NCBI GenBank assembly: GCA_030652755.1
Contig: JAUSPV010000017.1
Span: 1-35,722 of the forward strand
DNA from: Caulobacter sp.
Lineage (GTDB): Bacteria > Pseudomonadota > Alphaproteobacteria > Caulobacterales > Caulobacteraceae
Length of the DNA: 35,722 bases
Direction: 5' to 3'
Under the pieces are notes generated by a model. That model was not told the DNA's origin. It worked only from the letters and a program-made list of their open reading frames with translations, and did not search any database. The stretch's first letter is position 1; each line of letters starts with the position of its first letter. Below are positions 26,904 through 33,747 of the stretch, one piece after another. A program made the position numbers and the translations under genes.

Positions 26904-27793
26904 TGCGAGCGGTTCCGTATGGCCATGAGCAGGGGCATCACGCGGTTGGGCCTCAGGGCGATGATCAGCACCCCCAGTAGCGCAAGGCCGGCGCCGATGG
27001 CCATGCGGCCGTCGAAGTGGTCGTTGGTGATGAGCACGCCCATGATGATGGTGAACAGCGGCGTCATCAGGGTCAGCGGCGAGATCAGCGTCGCCTCGTA
27101 CTTCTGGATCAGGCCGAAATAGAAGGTGTGGCCCAGCACCGAGACGACGACAGCCGAGAACACCACCGCCGCCAGGAAGCCCCAGCCGGCGTCGAGGGCC
27201 AGCGGCCACTGGTTCTGTTCGGTGAACGCGCTCAACACCGCCAGCGGCCAGAAGGACGAGAAGCCGACCCAGGCCTGGAACTGCAGCGGCTTGATGCCCT
27301 CCATCTGCTTCATCATCACCGCGCCCAGCGAGCCGGCGAAGGCGGCGGCGGCGACCAGCCACAGGCCGAACGACATGCTCATGCCGGTCGGATGCCACAT
27401 GACGACCACGGCGCCGGCCAGGGTCAGGGCCATGCCCAGGCCCCGCCGCCAGCGCACCTTTTCCCCCAGCATGAACATCGACAGCACCGTGGTGATCGGC
27501 ACGCCCAGCTGGATGACGATCGACGCGGCCGAGGGGCTGGCGGTCTTGAAGCCGATGAACAGCAGCGCGAAGTTGCCGGCCCCCATCAGCATGGCGACGG
27601 TGATGATCCGCCAGGTCGGCCGCGGCGCCGGCAGCAGCCAGGGCAGGGTGCAGAGCGCCACCAGCGCGAACCGAACCGTCGCATAGAACAGCGGCGGCAC
27701 GTCCCATTCGGCGACCACGATCTTGCTGACGATGTTGTTGGACGCCCAGACCAGGCAGACGAACAGGAGGATGCCGAAGTCGCGGAGGGCCAT
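26900..27793 (-). CDS. EamA/DMT-family transporter
   Basis: This is an inner-membrane protein of the drug/metabolite transporter superfamily, with 297 residues and ten hydrophobic helices arranged as two EamA repeats (about 5-140 and 150-285). N-terminal family features are FLLFVCLVWASNNIVSK-like helix 1 and LALLGVLIIALRP in the last helix. The ATG at 27793 is clear. The substrate cannot be deduced. Its end overlaps the amidase start (ATGA), so the two are translated together. Export or import of a wall-derived amino acid or peptide is possible but unsupported. Confidence 0.9.
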   Translation of the reverse strand: MALRDFGILLFVCLVWASNNIVSKIVVAEWDVPPLFYATVRFALVALCTLPWLLPAPRPTWRIITVAMLMGAGNFALLFIGFKTASPSAASIVIQLGVPITTVLSMFMLGEKVRWRRGLGMALTLAGAVVVMWHPTGMSMSFGLWLVAAAAFAGSLGAVMMKQMEGIKPLQFQAWVGFSSFWPLAVLSAFTEQNQWPLALDAGWGFLAAVVFSAVVVSVLGHTFYFGLIQKYEATLISPLTLMTPLFTIIMGVLITNDHFDGRMAIGAGLALLGVLIIALRPNRVMPLLMAIRNRSQ

Positions 27794-27844
27794 GGTCGGG
27801 GTCTAGCCGCGTTTCGTGACGGAAGGCGACACAGATATCCTGCG

Positions 27845-27863
27845 CGCCCTGTGAGTCAGGGCG
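27845..27863 (-). terminator. Hairpin between lipoprotein gene and eamA
   Basis: A perfect 7-bp stem CGCCCTG/CAGGGCG with a 5-nt loop, 29 nt past the lipoprotein stop. There is no U-run, so it is at most a weak terminator. Confidence 0.3.
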
Positions 27864-27891
27864 ACCGGAATGTCGGACGCCGCCTTCCCCA

Positions 27892-28404
27892 TCAGACCGC
27901 GCCGCGGGTCCGCAGCTTGCGACAGCTGTCGGCGAAGGCGCGGCGCAGGGCGGCGGGCGGGTTGAAGGGGCCGGCGTTCTGGTAGCCGTGGTTGACGCCG
28001 ATCGGCTCGGCGCTCTCCAGCACCGACAGCAGCTCGTCGTTGATCGGCCCCTTCGCCTGGACGCCCTGGGCGGCGGCGGTCGCGACGAAGCCGTGGGCGA
28101 TCGACCCGGCTCCGAGCGTCAGCCGCTCCTCGCTGGCCACCGGCGTCAGACCCGGCAGCAGGATCAGGAAGCCCTGGCCGGAGGCGCAGACCATGCGCAG
28201 ATCCGGCCTCTCCGGATCCCCGCCGACGAGGTGAACGATCTCGACGCTGTTCTCGCCCGTCCCGTACGCCCACTCGGTGGCCGCCTTCTGGGGCGCGGGC
28301 GGGACAGGCGCCAGCTCGGGCGCCGGCTTGGGCGCCGGTTCGGCGGCGGGCGGGGAGCAGGCGGCGACGCCCAGGATGACGAGCAGCGGGACGAGGGCGC
28401 GCAT
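27892..28404 (-). CDS. Small secreted lipoprotein of unknown function
   Basis: A 170-residue protein starting at ATG 28404 with a lipoprotein signal (MRALVPLLVILGVAACS, lipobox VAAC, Cys16). A Pro/Ala/Glu-rich spacer (17-42) follows, then a globular part with SVEIVHLVGGDPERPDLRMVCASG and two further cysteines (one near the middle, one near the C-terminus) that could form a disulfide. I recognise no named family. It starts 2 nt after the stop of the upstream crotonase gene, so the two form a transcription unit. The longer frame upstream overlaps the crotonase gene and is not part of it. Confidence 0.82.
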   Translation of the reverse strand: MRALVPLLVILGVAACSPPAAEPAPKPAPELAPVPPAPQKAATEWAYGTGENSVEIVHLVGGDPERPDLRMVCASGQGFLILLPGLTPVASEERLTLGAGSIAHGFVATAAAQGVQAKGPINDELLSVLESAEPIGVNHGYQNAGPFNPPAALRRAFADSCRKLRTRGAV

Positions 28405-28406
28405 GG

Positions 28407-29204
28407 TCAGGATCCCTTGAAAACGGCGGGGCGCTTCTCGAGCAGCGCCTCGACGCCTTCCATGTGGTCGTCGGTCAGGTGGCTGATCGCCTGGGCCGCC
28501 GCGCTCATCTCCATCAGCGTATCGTAGCTGGTGGTCTGGCCGTGCTTGAGCAGGCTCTTGGCCAGGCGCAGGGCGTGCGGCGGCTGCTGGGCGATGCGTT
28601 CGGCCAGCGCGATGGCTTCGTCCATCAGCGTCTCGGCGGGAACGACCTTGCTGACCAGGCCCCACTTCTCGGCGGTGGCGGCGTCGACCACGTCGCCGGT
28701 GAACAGCAGTTCGCTGGCCCGGCTCATGCCGATGGTGCGCGGCAGCAGCCAGGCGCCGCCGTCGCCCGGGATCAGGCCGAGCTTGAGGAAGGTGACGCCG
28801 AACCGCGCGCCCTCGGCGGCGATGCGGATGTCGGTCATGCAGGCCACGTCGCAGCCCAGGCCGATGGCCGGCCCGTTGACGGCGGCGATGGAGGGGACCT
28901 CCAGGCCGTAGATCGAGCGCACGACGCGGTGGATGTTGTTGCGATAGCCGTCGCGCAGTTCCACCCCGTTGCCGGCGAAGGCGCCTTCGCGGGCCTTCAT
29001 CGCCTTGACGTCGCCACCGGCCGAGAAGGCGCGGCCGGCGCCGGTCAGCACCACGGCCCGGATCTCGCGGTCGGCGTTGATCGCCGCGCAGGCGGCCGCC
29101 ACCTGGTCGCCGTCGCCCGGCGCGCCCAGGGCGTTCATCGCGTCCGGCCGGTTCAGGGTCAGGATGGCGATGTGGCCGCGCTTCTCGGTGAGGATCAGGG
29201 ACAT
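28407..29204 (-). CDS. Enoyl-CoA hydratase/isomerase (crotonase) family protein
   Basis: A cytosolic acyl-CoA enzyme of the crotonase fold, 265 residues from ATG 29204 with AGGAAA about 8 nt upstream. Family features are LNRPDAMNALG, the first oxyanion-hole segment AFSAGGDVKAM, the second NGPAIGLGCDVACMTDIRIA, and LIPGDGGAWLLPR. The two glutamates of classical hydratases are absent: the GGGCELA position is GLGCDVA, and the PEI position is TFL. An Asp in IPGDGG resembles enoyl-CoA isomerases such as PaaG. So isomerase or another crotonase reaction is more likely than simple hydration. A much longer upstream frame has no family similarity. Confidence 0.9.
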   Translation of the reverse strand: MSLILTEKRGHIAILTLNRPDAMNALGAPGDGDQVAAACAAINADREIRAVVLTGAGRAFSAGGDVKAMKAREGAFAGNGVELRDGYRNNIHRVVRSIYGLEVPSIAAVNGPAIGLGCDVACMTDIRIAAEGARFGVTFLKLGLIPGDGGAWLLPRTIGMSRASELLFTGDVVDAATAEKWGLVSKVVPAETLMDEAIALAERIAQQPPHALRLAKSLLKHGQTTSYDTLMEMSAAAQAISHLTDDHMEGVEALLEKRPAVFKGS

Positions 29205-29560
29205 GGGCGGTTTCCTGCGCGTTGCTTTTGATGTGCGCTGTTCATAGCGGCGGGCGGCGGACTTGTCCTCACTGTCTCGGTTCGATGATCCCGACGGAGC
29301 GGATGGGGGGATGGATCGATCCGCCGCGGGGCGCCGGCGCGGACGCGGAACCGCGCCAGACTCCCGCGAAATCCCGCGAACGGCGGGACGCTTATGACGA
29401 TGAGGCCCGGTCATCCTGACAGTATGGCGCCCCGACGGGAGAGGGGGATTGAACGTCGCCGGCGCCCTCTGGCAGGGCGCGAAATCGGGCGGAATGTCCC
29501 GCATTGTCTCGTGAGTATCTGTCCCCCGGAGTCCTCATCGCCGCGCGCCGCTACGCAGGG
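29205..29560. other. Intergenic region, no gene seen
   Basis: The 356 bp upstream of the crotonase gene hold no convincing coding sequence, although open frames exist because of high GC. Two small hairpins are visible: TCCCGC-gaac-GGCGGGA-like near 29375-29392 and a 7-bp stem GCGCCCT/AGGGCGC at 29462-29480. The crotonase promoter is presumably here but I cannot place it. Confidence 0.5.
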
Positions 29561-29569
29561 CCACTTTGC

Positions 29570-29632
29570 TGTGGATAACTCAAGCGCCTGCTTTATCGGG
29601 AAGATTTCGCTTCCGTCCACACCTTGTCCACA
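29570..29632. promoter_or_regulatory. Two DnaA-box-like sites
   Basis: TGTGGATAA (29570-29578) is a perfect DnaA box in reverse orientation, and TTGTCCACA (29624-29632) differs from TTATCCACA by one base in forward orientation. A third weaker match, CCGTCCACA, is at about 29613-29621. The segment between is the most AT-rich part of the non-coding region. Confidence 0.5.
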
Positions 29633-29740
29633 GGCCGTCAACCGGAGGCCGGGCAAGCATTCACATGGTGGATGTTCGGGACGGTTGCTTCATACCGGGC
29701 CTGAGCGCACAGTCAAGTCGTCGAGAGGAAACGCGGCGCG

Positions 29741-29952
29741 GGCGAGACGGGAAACCGGAAGGCCGAGCGAGCGGGACGCTTCAGGACCCAAGGATCGAAG
29801 GGAGACCTTCGAAGACCGGACCGGGAGCGGAGCCATGAAGACCGGGGCGCAAGCTTCGGACCCCCAGGGATCCACGACCTCCAGACCGCAAGTCTCGCAA
29901 GAGGCTTGGGTGAAGGGGCGATGCAGCCGGGCAACCGGACGCACCGTCCCTT
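29741..29952 (+). ncRNA. Candidate structured RNA with GNRA-capped hairpins
   Basis: I recognise no known family. Reading the plus strand, five hairpins end in GNRA tetraloops: CGG-GAAA-CCG inside GGC/GCC with GA-rich internal loop (29741-29764); a 7-bp stem with GAGA loop (29795-29812); CCGGGGC-GCAA-GCUUCGG (29842-29859); an 8-bp stem with GCAA loop (29889-29908); and a long hairpin (29913-29952) with AAGGGGCG/CGUCCCUU, UGC/GCA and CCGG-GCAA-CCGG. A 7-bp long-range pairing, ACCCAAG (29786-29792) with CUUGGGU (29905-29911), is an alternative to the fourth hairpin. The loops are GNRA only on this strand. The true ends are unknown; the last hairpin is followed by UUGCUCU. Confidence 0.4.
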
Positions 29953-29972
29953 TGCTCTATGGGGCTTCCCAA

Positions 29973-30150
29973 TCCTCCCCATAGGCCGCAGGCCGTCATG
30001 GGGAGGGGGACCGCGCGGAGCGCGGTGGTGGGGCAGCGCCGGCGATCGCCGTCACCCCGCCGAACGCGCATCCTCCTGTAAGCTTGGCGCCGCCCCCTCC
30101 GACCTCGCTCCGCGAGGCCACCTCCCCGCTCGCTGCGCTCCGGGGAGGAT
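29973..30150. repeat. Compound inverted repeat with side hairpins, family 2
   Basis: Left arm: TCCTCCCC, a hairpin closing on ATGGGGAGG (to 30006), then CCGCG-cggag-CGCGG (30011-30025). Right arm in mirror order: CCTCG-ctccg-CGAGG (30103-30117), then CCTCCCCG..CGGGGAGGA (30121-30149). The whole forms a large imperfect palindrome just upstream of the ABC binding-protein gene. It looks like the GC-rich intergenic palindromes common in Caulobacteraceae. Confidence 0.65.
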
Positions 30151-30215
30151 CGAGAGACCTCGACGAACCACGTTCCGGCGCCTACCTTCCCCCTGAGATC
30201 CCGGGGGAGAGACCC

Positions 30216-31223
30216 ATGCTTTCACGACGCCTGATGCTGGCCGGCGCCGCTTCCAGCCTGGCCGCCGCCTGTTCGCCGTCGGGCGGTGACAGGACGGTCG
30301 CGGCGGTCGACGCCCTGACCACCATCCGCTTCGCCACCGACTGGCGGGCCCAGGGCGAGCACGGCGGCTTCTACCAGGCGCTGGCCACCGGCGAGTACGA
30401 GAAGCGCGGCCTGAAGGTCGAGATCATGCAGGGCGGCCCGGGCGTGAACGTGCCCCAGCTGCTGGCGGCCGGCGGCGTCGAGATGGGCATGGGCTCCAAC
30501 AGCTTCATCCCGCTGAACATGGCCAAGGAAAAGGCGCCGGTGAAGGCCGTCGCCGCCTTCTTCCAGAAGGACCCGCAGGTCCTGATCGCCCATCCGAACA
30601 CCGGTGTGAACTCGATCGCCGACATGAAGGGCCGGCCGATCCTGCTGGCCGACGCCTCTGTCACCGCCTTCTGGGTCTGGCTGAAGAGCAAGTACGGCTT
30701 CACCGACGCCCAGGTGCGCAAGTACAACTACAGCCTGGCGCCGTTCCTGGCCGACAAGCGGGCCGTCGTGCAGGGCTACCTGTCGAGCGAGCCCTACACC
30801 ATCGAGAAAGAGGCTGGCTTCAAGCCGGCGACCTTCCTGCTCGCCGACGAGGGGTACCCCGGCTACGCGACCATGGTGCTGGCGCCGCAGACCCTGATCA
30901 CCGAGAAGCCGGACGTCGTGAAGGCCTTCATCGAGGCCAGCGCCATCGGCTGGCAGACCTACCTGAACGGCGATGCGAGCAAGGCCGACGCGCTGATCCT
31001 GAAGGACAATCCGGAGATGACGCCGGAGCTTCTGGCCAACGCCCGCAAGCAGATGCGCGACTACGGCATCGTCGAGTCCGGCGACGCGAAGACCGGCGGG
31101 ATCGGCATCATGACCGACGCTCGCTGGGCCGAGTTCTTCCGCGTGGCGTCCGAACAGGGCGTCTATCCCAAGGACATGGACTACCGCGCCGGCTACACGC
31201 TGCAGTTCGTGACGAAGGCTTAG
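30216..31223 (+). CDS. ABC transporter substrate-binding lipoprotein, NMT1/THI5-like
   Basis: A periplasmic binding protein of the SsuA/NMT1-THI5 group. The ATG at 30216 has GGGGGAGAG about 6 nt upstream. The N-terminus MLSRRLMLAGAASSLAAACS has a Tat-like SRRLML and a lipobox-like end at Cys19, suggesting a membrane-anchored protein. The mature part starts with TTIRFATDWRAQGEHGGFY and YEKRGLKVEIMQGGPGVNV, the pattern of NMT1-type domains that bind thiamine precursors, nitrate, sulfonates or taurine. The product is 335 residues. It is followed by an ATPase and a permease gene on the same strand. The substrate is unresolved; a pyrimidine (thiamine precursor) is one option. Confidence 0.92.
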   Translation: MLSRRLMLAGAASSLAAACSPSGGDRTVAAVDALTTIRFATDWRAQGEHGGFYQALATGEYEKRGLKVEIMQGGPGVNVPQLLAAGGVEMGMGSNSFIPLNMAKEKAPVKAVAAFFQKDPQVLIAHPNTGVNSIADMKGRPILLADASVTAFWVWLKSKYGFTDAQVRKYNYSLAPFLADKRAVVQGYLSSEPYTIEKEAGFKPATFLLADEGYPGYATMVLAPQTLITEKPDVVKAFIEASAIGWQTYLNGDASKADALILKDNPEMTPELLANARKQMRDYGIVESGDAKTGGIGIMTDARWAEFFRVASEQGVYPKDMDYRAGYTLQFVTKA

Positions 31224-31260
31224 TGGTTAGCCGGGCGCGCGAGGGAGGGCACCCTTCAAG

Positions 31261-31410
31261 CCCTTCCCCCTGGAGGGGGGAAGGGTTGGGATGGGGGTGG
31301 CGCGATCGCAGCGTCGCTGAACAAACCGACCACGCTCTAACGACTCTGGCTTGTGGTGTGGAAGCTCTCCCACCCCCATCCCCGACCCTTCCCCCCTCCA
31401 GGGGGAAGGG
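31261..31410. repeat. Inverted-repeat element, family 3, inside the ABC operon
   Basis: The left arm (31261-31300) and the right arm (31370-31410) are near-perfect reverse complements over 40 bp, differing by a single extra base. Each arm is itself a hairpin (CCCTTCCCCCT..AGGGGGGAAGGG). About 70 bp of unrelated sequence lies between. No transposase is present. The right arm ends 12 bp before the ATPase start codon. Confidence 0.8.
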
Positions 31411-31422
31411 AGCCTGTCGGCC

Positions 31423-32166
31423 ATGACCGCCGCCCTGCGGAACGTCGAGGTCGACTATCCCGGCCGAGGACGGGTGCTGGGGCCCATCGACCTCGCCATC
31501 AGGACTGGCGAGATCATCGCGCTGGTCGGGCCGTCGGGCTGCGGCAAGTCGACGGCCATGCGACTGCTCGCCGGGCTTGAACAGCCGACCCGGGGCGTCG
31601 TCCAGCGTGAGGCCGGGCGGGGCGAGACCTCGCTGGTCTTCCAGGCCGCCACCCTGGCGCCGTGGATGAGCGCGGCGGCCAACGTCGCCCTGCCGCTTGA
31701 ACTGTCCGGCGTGGACCGCCGCACCGCCCGCGCCCAGGCCTCCGAGGCCCTCGCCCGCGTCGGCCTGGCCGGCGTCGACGCCTCGCGCCCGGCGCAGCTG
31801 TCGGGCGGCATGGCCATGCGGGTGTCGTTGGCCCGGGCCCTGGTCACCCGGCCCCGTCTGCTGCTGCTCGACGAGCCGTTCGCGGCCCTGGACGAGATCA
31901 CCCGCCGCACCCTGGCCGACGATGTGCTGGCCCTGTGGGCCGAGCTGAAGCCCGCCATCCTGTTCGTGACCCACAATGTCGAGGAGGCCGTCTACATGGC
32001 CTCGCGCGTCGTGGTGATGACGTCCGGACCGGGCGTCATCGCCGGCGAGGTGGCCATCGAGGCCCCCCTGCCCCGCCCCGCCGGCTTTCGGGTCACCGAG
32101 ACCTTCCGCGCGGCGGCCGAGACCGTGTCGGCGCTGTTGGCCAAGGGCATGGAGCGGGCGGCATGA
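31423..32166 (+). CDS. ABC transporter ATP-binding protein (SsuB/TauB type)
   Basis: The cytosolic ATPase of the importer, 247 residues. Motifs: Walker A GPSGCGKST (36-44), Q-loop LVFQAATLAPWM, signature LSGGMAMRVSLARAL, Walker B LLLLDEPFAALDE and H-loop FVTHNVEEAVYMA. I chose the ATG at 31423, because the open frame upstream runs through the inverted repeat and encodes nothing conserved. The only purine-rich sequence suitable for ribosome binding (GGGGGAAGGGAG) is supplied by the repeat's right arm. It overlaps the permease start by ATGA. Confidence 0.94.
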   Translation: MTAALRNVEVDYPGRGRVLGPIDLAIRTGEIIALVGPSGCGKSTAMRLLAGLEQPTRGVVQREAGRGETSLVFQAATLAPWMSAAANVALPLELSGVDRRTARAQASEALARVGLAGVDASRPAQLSGGMAMRVSLARALVTRPRLLLLDEPFAALDEITRRTLADDVLALWAELKPAILFVTHNVEEAVYMASRVVVMTSGPGVIAGEVAIEAPLPRPAGFRVTETFRAAAETVSALLAKGMERAA

Positions 32167-32930
32167 AGTCGCTGACGGCCATCGCCATTCCGCTCGCCTT
32201 CATCGCGCTGCTGCTGGCGATCTGGGAGGGCGTCTGCCGGCTGACCGGCGTGCCGGCCTATCTCCTGCCGCCGCCGTCGGCGATCGGCGTCAGCCTGGCC
32301 GAGGGCTGGCCGCTGTTGATGTCCTCGGCCTGGAACACCCTGTTCACGGCGCTGACGGCGCTGGTCGTGGCCAGCCTGCTGGCGTCCAGCCTGGCGCTGC
32401 TCACCGCGCTCAGCCCGGTCATCGAGCGGGCGATCCAACCCGTCGCGGTGACCCTGCAGGTCACGCCGGTGATCGCGGTCGCGCCGCTGGTGATCATCTG
32501 GGCGGGTCTGGACCATCCCGAACGGGCCGTGGTCGTGCTGGCCACCATCGTCGCCTTCTTCCCGATCTTCTCGGGCGCCGTCACCGGGCTCAAGGCCTCC
32601 GATCCCGACCTGGAGCGCCTGTTCGACCTCTACGGGGCCAGCCGCTGGCAGAAGCTGCTGCGGCTGCGGCTGCCGTCGGCCGTTCCCTTCCTGCTCGAAG
32701 GCCACAAGGTCGCGGCCGGCCTGGCGGTGATCGGGGCGGTGATCGGCGAGTTCGTCGCCGGGTCGGGCGGGGCCCAGGGCCTGGCCTGGCGGATTCTGGA
32801 GGCCGGCAACCGGCTGCAGACGGCGCGGATGTTCGCGGCGCTGTTCGTGCTGGCCGTCATGGCCGCGCTGCTGCACGCGCTGCTACAGATGGCGGAGCGC
32901 CGGGCCCTGGTCTGGTGGCGCGGCCGTTAG
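32163..32930 (+). CDS. ABC transporter permease (SsuC/TauC type)
   Basis: The inner-membrane permease of the importer, 255 residues with about six hydrophobic helices. The EAA-type cytoplasmic loop is DLYGASRWQKLLRLRLPSAVPFL, followed by GHKVAAGLAVIGAVIGEFV. The ATG at 32163 overlaps the ATPase stop (ATGA). The larger frame that starts upstream in the ATPase gene is not part of it. Together with the two preceding genes it completes a three-part importer. Confidence 0.94.
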   Translation: MKSLTAIAIPLAFIALLLAIWEGVCRLTGVPAYLLPPPSAIGVSLAEGWPLLMSSAWNTLFTALTALVVASLLASSLALLTALSPVIERAIQPVAVTLQVTPVIAVAPLVIIWAGLDHPERAVVVLATIVAFFPIFSGAVTGLKASDPDLERLFDLYGASRWQKLLRLRLPSAVPFLLEGHKVAAGLAVIGAVIGEFVAGSGGAQGLAWRILEAGNRLQTARMFAALFVLAVMAALLHALLQMAERRALVWWRGR

Positions 32931-32988
32931 GCGGCGATTAAGCGGCGCGCGTTAAGCACGGGGGCGTACCCTTGCGGCGGACTCCTGC

Positions 32989-33747
32989 ATGCGTCTTGTT
33001 CTCGCCATCACGATCCTCGCGGCCGGCGCTGTCAGCGCCCAGGCGGCCGAGGATCGCTACGGTCCGCCGCGCGCGCGGCCGGTGACGGCCTCCGCTCAGC
33101 CCGGCGCCCTGCCGCCCGGCGCGGCGCCCTATGCCGGCCAGCTGCTGAGCTGGAGCGGCAAGCTTCCCGCTCAGACGCCCCAGACCGCGGCGGTCGCCGC
33201 CGCGCCCGCCTCGCCTCAGCCGATCGCCGCCTGGGCCGGACCGGCCGCAGTGGCGTCGGGCCCGCGCGCCGCCGCCTATCCCTCGATGTCCGCCCCGGCG
33301 CCGATCACCGCCGCCTATGCGCCGGCGCCACAGCCGGCCGCGCCGCAAAGGGCCTTGCCGACCAGCCTCTATGACCGTCCCGCCGCCGCGCCCGCGACCC
33401 GCTATGAGCCGCCGGCCCGCCAGCAGGCCGTCCTCGCGCCCCCGCCCTCCACGCCAGCGCCGGTCCGCGCGCCGTCCGATGTCGGCCGCTCGAAGGCCTA
33501 TTCGGTGCTGCGCGAGTTCGGCGGCGTGCCGGACCCGATCGACATCCCGCCGCCGACCTCCTACTGGGCCACCCGCCCCGAGACCGCGCCGGTCGACACG
33601 GTCGAGGCTGACCTGGCGCCCGGCGGCGGCGTTGGCGCCGACGAGGTGGCCGACGCCAACGGCCAGGGCGAGATGTCCGACGCCGCCCGCCGCCGCGAAC
33701 GTGAACGCGACCGCGCCCGGGCCGCCGCCGCGGAGGCGAAAAGGTGA
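32989..33747 (+). CDS. Secreted Pro/Ala-rich protein of unknown function
   Basis: A 252-residue protein with a clear signal peptide (MRLVLAITILAAGAVSAQA, cleavage near residue 19). The mature part is low-complexity, rich in Pro and Ala (about 20-160). A more ordered segment YSVLREFGGVPDPIDIPPP (about 170-188) follows, then an acidic stretch and a strongly charged C-terminus (RRRERERDRARAAAAEAKR). I recognise no family. The start ATG at 32989 has a weak ribosome-binding site. Its stop overlaps the DUF2336 gene start (GTGA), so the pair is probably co-translated. Confidence 0.82.
   Translation: MRLVLAITILAAGAVSAQAAEDRYGPPRARPVTASAQPGALPPGAAPYAGQLLSWSGKLPAQTPQTAAVAAAPASPQPIAAWAGPAAVASGPRAAAYPSMSAPAPITAAYAPAPQPAAPQRALPTSLYDRPAAAPATRYEPPARQQAVLAPPPSTPAPVRAPSDVGRSKAYSVLREFGGVPDPIDIPPPTSYWATRPETAPVDTVEADLAPGGGVGADEVADANGQGEMSDAARRRERERDRARAAAAEAKR

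Noticed and set aside
29570..29632. DnaA boxes as the chromosome origin
   Set aside because: There are only two good boxes, no clear unwinding element or IHF-type region, and no origin-linked genes nearby.
29394..29984. 196-residue open frame in the non-coding kilobase
   Set aside because: The composition is Arg/Pro/Ser-rich, there is no ribosome-binding site, and overlapping frames on the other strand are equally long. It is typical of GC-rich non-coding DNA and overlaps the candidate RNA.
30185..30215. CTGAGA upstream of the THI5-like binding protein, as part of a TPP riboswitch
   Set aside because: The rest of the TPP core (the ACCTGAT and second conserved stem) is missing, and the motif lies only about 20 nt from the start codon.
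32938..32955. TTAA..TTAA pair before the secreted protein gene, as a CtrA site
   Set aside because: The spacing is 10 nt rather than 7, so it does not fit the CtrA pattern.
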